The notes under the pieces are model-generated. The model was given only the letters and a program-made list of their open reading frames with translations, was not told where the DNA came from and made no database searches. From Microbaculum sp051390635 (lineage in GTDB: Bacteria > Pseudomonadota > Alphaproteobacteria > Rhizobiales > Tepidamorphaceae), in the NCBI RefSeq assembly GCF_051390635.1, contig NZ_JBPODT010000001.1, forward strand, positions 868,001-932,000: DNA of 64,000 bases, in the 5' to 3' direction. Below, one piece after another: positions 61,105 through 64,000 of the stretch. The translations under genes were made by a program, and so were the position numbers. Each line of letters starts with the position of its first letter. The first letter of the stretch is position 1.

Positions 61105-63702
61105 ATGAGCGGCTCCGACTGGCAGGCCCGGCTGCGGGCGATCGGCGGGCGTCAGATCGCCAACGCCGCGGTCACGGTGGTGATCGCGGTGATCGCCGTG
61201 TTTGTGCTGCGCCAACAGCTCGCCAACGTGAACCTGCACGAAGTGCGCGGCGCGATCGACACCGTACCCACGGGCAACATCGTCCTGTCGATGCTGCTCG
61301 TCGCCCTCGGTTATCTGTGCTTGGCGTCCTACGACTGGCTCGCCTTCCGGGTCGTCGACCGCGCGGTGCCGGCCCGCCAGGTGTTCCTCACCGGCTTCAC
61401 CTCGTACGCCTTTTCCAACACCCTGGGCTTCGCGCTTCTGACCGGCGGCTCGATCCGCTACCGCGCCTATTCCACACTCGGCGTGCCGCTGTCCGAGATC
61501 GCGCTGGTCACGGTCTATTCGCACCTCGCCTTCGTGTTCGGCGCCGCCACCATCCTCGTGCTCGCCGGGGTTCTGGAATACGACCAGATCGCCTATGCCG
61601 TTTCGGTTCCGCCGACGATTCCGTGGGCTCTGGCGCTCATCGGCGCCCTCGCGATCATCGGCTATTTCGGCCTCTGCGCCCTGCGCGGCGGCCGCACGTT
61701 CGAATACCGGCGGTTCTCCGTGCCCATCCCCACGATGCCGGTCGCGCTCACGCAATGGGCGGTGGCGTCCATCGACGTGCTGGCGGTGTCGGCGGCGCTC
61801 TACCTGCTTGTCCCGGTTCCCCTGCCGTATGATTTCCTCGCCTTCGCCGGCATCACCGTCGCGGCCTTCGCCATCGGCATCGCCAGCCACGTGCCCGGCG
61901 GGCTCGGCGTCATCGAGGCGGTGCTGATCCTGTCCGTGCCCGACGAGGCCAAGGCCGGCCTGTTCGCCGCCATGCTGCTGTTCCGCGTGCTCTACTACGT
62001 GCTGCCGCTGGCGATCGCCGGAGCGCTCGTCACCGCCGAGGCCGCCTTCAGCGGCATCGCCCACATCACCCTCTTCGGCGGCCGCGCCGGCGCCGTGCTC
62101 AGGACGCTGGCGCCGCAGCTGATCGGTGCCGGCGTGTTCGTCGCCGGCGCGCTGTTGCTGTTCTCCGCCGTCACCCCGGCGCGGGTCGAGCACCTCGACA
62201 TCCTGCGCGCCGTCCTGCCGTTGCCGGTCCTCGAGGCCTCGCACCTGATTTCCTCGGTCGCGGGCCTGGGGCTGCTGATCCTCTCGCGCGGCCTGATGCG
62301 GCGGCTGCGGGTCGCCTGGCGCATGACCGCCGCCATGCTGGTGCTGGCCATCGCCGTATCGCTGCTGAAGGGGCTCGACTATGTCGAGGCGATCCTGCTC
62401 ACCATGGTGCTGGTCCTCGTCGTCACCGCCCGCGACAGCTTCCACCGCCGGTCCGGCTTCGCCGCGGGCACCTTCTCGCTCGCCTGGCTCGCCGCGATCG
62501 GCGCGATCCTGGTGATCGCCGCCTGGTTCGGCTTCTTCGCCTACCGCCATGTCGAGTATCGCAACGAGCTGTGGTGGCAGTTCGCCTGGGACGGCGACGC
62601 GCCGCGCTTCCTGCGCGCGGTGATCGTCGTGGGCGCCGCGGGGCTGCTGTTCCTGATCTGGCGCATCCAGGCGCCGTCCCGGCCGCCCGGCCCCGCCTGC
62701 CAGCCCGTAACCGACTCGGTGCGACGTTTACTCGACGATTCCACCGATCCGGAGTCGACCGTCGTCTTGCTCGGCGACAAGCGCCTCCTGGTCACGCCGG
62801 ACGAGACGGCCTTCCTCATGTACCAGATCCAGGGATCGAGCTGGATCGCGCTGGGAGAGCCGGTCGGCACGCCCGAGGGCAGGCTGGAAGCCGCCTGGGC
62901 CTTCCGCGAACTCGTCGACAGTTACGGCGGTACGCCGGTGTTCTACTCGCTCCGCGCCGACGCCCTGCCGCTGATGCTCGATCTCGGCCTGACCGTCACC
63001 AAATTCGGCGAGGAGGCCAGGGTGCCGCTTGCCGAATTTTCCCTGGACGGCCCGAAATACAAGGATTTCCGCTACGCCATCCGCCGCGCCGAGCGCGACG
63101 GCGCCCGCTTCGAGATCGTGCCCAAGGCAAATATCGAATCGATCCTAACGGAGCTGAAGGACGTTTCCGACGAATGGCTCGCCGACAAGGCCGGCGGCGA
63201 GAAGGGCTTTTCGCTCGGCTACTTTTCCGAGGATTATCTTCGGAATTTCGATATCGCCGTGGTGCGCGTCGACGAGCGCATCGTTGCCTTCGCGAATATC
63301 CTGCGGTCCGGCGCCGGCAAGGCCGAGTTCTCCGTCGACCTGATGCGCCACCGCACCGTTTCGCCTTACGGCACAATGGATTATCTGTTCGCCGAACTGA
63401 TGCTCGCGGCCAAGGCGCAGGGCTACACCTGGTTCGACCTGGGCATGGCGCCGCTGTCGGGTTTCGAGCACCACCGGCTGGCGCCGACCTGGCACAAGGT
63501 CGGCAATTTCCTCTTCGCCCACGGCTCGGCGCTCTACAATTTCACCGGCCTGCGCGCCTACAAGGACAAGTTCCACCCCGTCTGGTCGCCGCGCTACATC
63601 GCCCTTCCCGGCGGCTTCGCCCTGCCCCGCGTACTGATGGACTGCGCCACGCTGATCTCCGGCGGACCCGGCGATTTCGTCAAGAAGGCGATCCGCAAAT
63701 AA
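61105..63702 (+). CDS. mprF: Bifunctional lysylphosphatidylglycerol synthetase/flippase MprF
   Basis: An 865-residue MprF with both halves complete. The N-terminal ~540 residues form a polytopic flippase domain (about 14 helices; landmarks FSNTLGFALLTGGSIRYRAYS and GIASHVPGGLGVIEAVLIL). The C-terminal DUF2156 synthase half contains RLLVTPDETAFLMYQIQGSSWIALGEPVG and the catalytic-site region GYTWFDLGMAPLSG. It adds an amino acid (usually Lys) to phosphatidylglycerol and moves the product outwards, reducing cationic peptide binding. It is terminated by a strong hairpin. Confidence 0.95.
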   Translation: MSGSDWQARLRAIGGRQIANAAVTVVIAVIAVFVLRQQLANVNLHEVRGAIDTVPTGNIVLSMLLVALGYLCLASYDWLAFRVVDRAVPARQVFLTGFTSYAFSNTLGFALLTGGSIRYRAYSTLGVPLSEIALVTVYSHLAFVFGAATILVLAGVLEYDQIAYAVSVPPTIPWALALIGALAIIGYFGLCALRGGRTFEYRRFSVPIPTMPVALTQWAVASIDVLAVSAALYLLVPVPLPYDFLAFAGITVAAFAIGIASHVPGGLGVIEAVLILSVPDEAKAGLFAAMLLFRVLYYVLPLAIAGALVTAEAAFSGIAHITLFGGRAGAVLRTLAPQLIGAGVFVAGALLLFSAVTPARVEHLDILRAVLPLPVLEASHLISSVAGLGLLILSRGLMRRLRVAWRMTAAMLVLAIAVSLLKGLDYVEAILLTMVLVLVVTARDSFHRRSGFAAGTFSLAWLAAIGAILVIAAWFGFFAYRHVEYRNELWWQFAWDGDAPRFLRAVIVVGAAGLLFLIWRIQAPSRPPGPACQPVTDSVRRLLDDSTDPESTVVLLGDKRLLVTPDETAFLMYQIQGSSWIALGEPVGTPEGRLEAAWAFRELVDSYGGTPVFYSLRADALPLMLDLGLTVTKFGEEARVPLAEFSLDGPKYKDFRYAIRRAERDGARFEIVPKANIESILTELKDVSDEWLADKAGGEKGFSLGYFSEDYLRNFDIAVVRVDERIVAFANILRSGAGKAEFSVDLMRHRTVSPYGTMDYLFAELMLAAKAQGYTWFDLGMAPLSGFEHHRLAPTWHKVGNFLFAHGSALYNFTGLRAYKDKFHPVWSPRYIALPGGFALPRVLMDCATLISGGPGDFVKKAIRK

Positions 63703-63729
63703 AAAGCCCCCGGCGAAGCGGGGGCTTTT
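63702..63729. terminator. Bidirectional intrinsic terminator between mprF and rpoH
   Basis: AAAAGCCCCC (63702-63711) and GGGGGCTTTT (63720-63729) form a 10-bp perfect stem with an 8-base loop. The A and T runs at the ends make it a terminator for both converging genes. It begins within the last base of the mprF stop codon. Confidence 0.92.
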
Positions 63730-63757
63730 GTCCGGTTCAGGACGACGAACGCGCGGC

Positions 63758-64000
63758 TTACGCGGCCGCCTCGCCCGCCTCCAGCTTCTTGGCCGCCTCG
63801 GTGACGGCCTTCTGCACCTTCTCGAAGGCGCGCACCTCGATCTGGCGGACGCGTTCGCGGGAGACGCCGAATTCCTCCGACAAGGCCTCCAGCGTCAGCG
63901 GGTCCTCGTCGAGACGCCGCGCGGTGAAGATGCGCTTCTCGCGGTCGTTGAGGACCTCGAGCGCATTGACGAGCATCTTCTTGCGGTTGTCGAGTTCCTC
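63758..64000 (-). CDS. rpoH: C-terminal part of an RpoH-type heat-shock sigma factor
   Basis: The last ~80 residues of a sigma70-family protein, running off the right edge. Region 4 is complete: LNDREKRIFTARRLDEDPLTLEALSEEFGVSRERVRQIEVRAFEKVQKAV, where EEFGVSRERVRQIE is the -35 recognition helix-turn-helix. The sequence and the short Ala-rich tail fit alphaproteobacterial RpoH; the name rests on resemblance since regions 2 and 3 lie outside the window. Confidence 0.85.
   Translation of the reverse strand, partial: EELDNRKKMLVNALEVLNDREKRIFTARRLDEDPLTLEALSEEFGVSRERVRQIEVRAFEKVQKAVTEAAKKLEAGEAAA

Noticed and set aside
60613..62550. A 645-codon open frame on the minus strand
   Set aside because: Antisense to mprF and the class IV aminotransferase; composition is dominated by His/Arg/Gly/Asp as expected for a shadow frame.

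Overview
The window reads as chromosomal DNA from a GC-rich, flagellated alphaproteobacterium, probably Hyphomicrobiales-like. The evidence is a Caulobacter-type flagellar cluster (fliF-fliG-fliH-fliN-flbD-flhA) with sciP beside it, CtrA-like boxes, a sigma54 promoter, pmtA, mprF and an rpoH end. The genus cannot be fixed from sequence alone. No rRNA, CRISPR array, integrase or transposase was seen.

Left end (1-1.7 kb): the start of a small membrane protein, a Crp/Fnr regulator with an FNR-like cysteine set, and a small exported protein.

Catabolic region (2.0-35.1 kb): about 33 kb of small-molecule uptake and oxidation genes. The first block (2.0-7.3 kb) has a two-component flavin monooxygenase, its flavin reductase, an MDR oxidoreductase and an orphan TRAP binding protein, divergent from an AhpD-like protein. 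The second (7.6-15.9 kb) has a LIV-type ABC transporter in one operon with a cupin and an FAD monooxygenase, plus a paralogous cupin and an AraC regulator. The third (16.0-35.1 kb) has two complete TRAP transporters, two acyl-CoA ligases, two thiolases, an enoyl-CoA hydratase, an SDR, an MDR reductase, a GST and a cytochrome P450. Its putidaredoxin-type ferredoxin and ferredoxin reductase sit at opposite ends of this block. Five copies of an inverted repeat CAAAC-N4-GTTTG lie in its four main promoter regions, one of them upstream of the local TetR gene, which suggests one regulon. The natural substrate is unknown; an organic acid or terpenoid/alicyclic compound taken up, hydroxylated, CoA-activated and beta-oxidised would fit. 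A 106-nt duplication of the ferredoxin-reductase 3' end lies 8.6 kb from the intact gene.

Middle (35.4-44.1 kb): a divergent module (beta-propeller protein, large winged-helix regulator, tiny membrane protein, DUF899 thioredoxin-like protein), an amidase, a secreted choloylglycine-hydrolase-type Ntn hydrolase, a small membrane protein, elongator tRNA-Met with a good promoter, pmtA and mnmA.

Flagellar region (44.4-54.8 kb): fliK-flgD behind a sigma54 promoter, sciP with a CtrA-like box, and fliF-G-H-N-flbD-flhA behind another CtrA-like box. FlbD has a degenerate receiver domain.

Right end (54.9-64 kb): MipA-type outer membrane protein, a membrane class III adenylate cyclase, two acetyltransferases, two PLP aminotransferases, mprF, a strong terminator, and the C-terminal end of an RpoH-type sigma factor.
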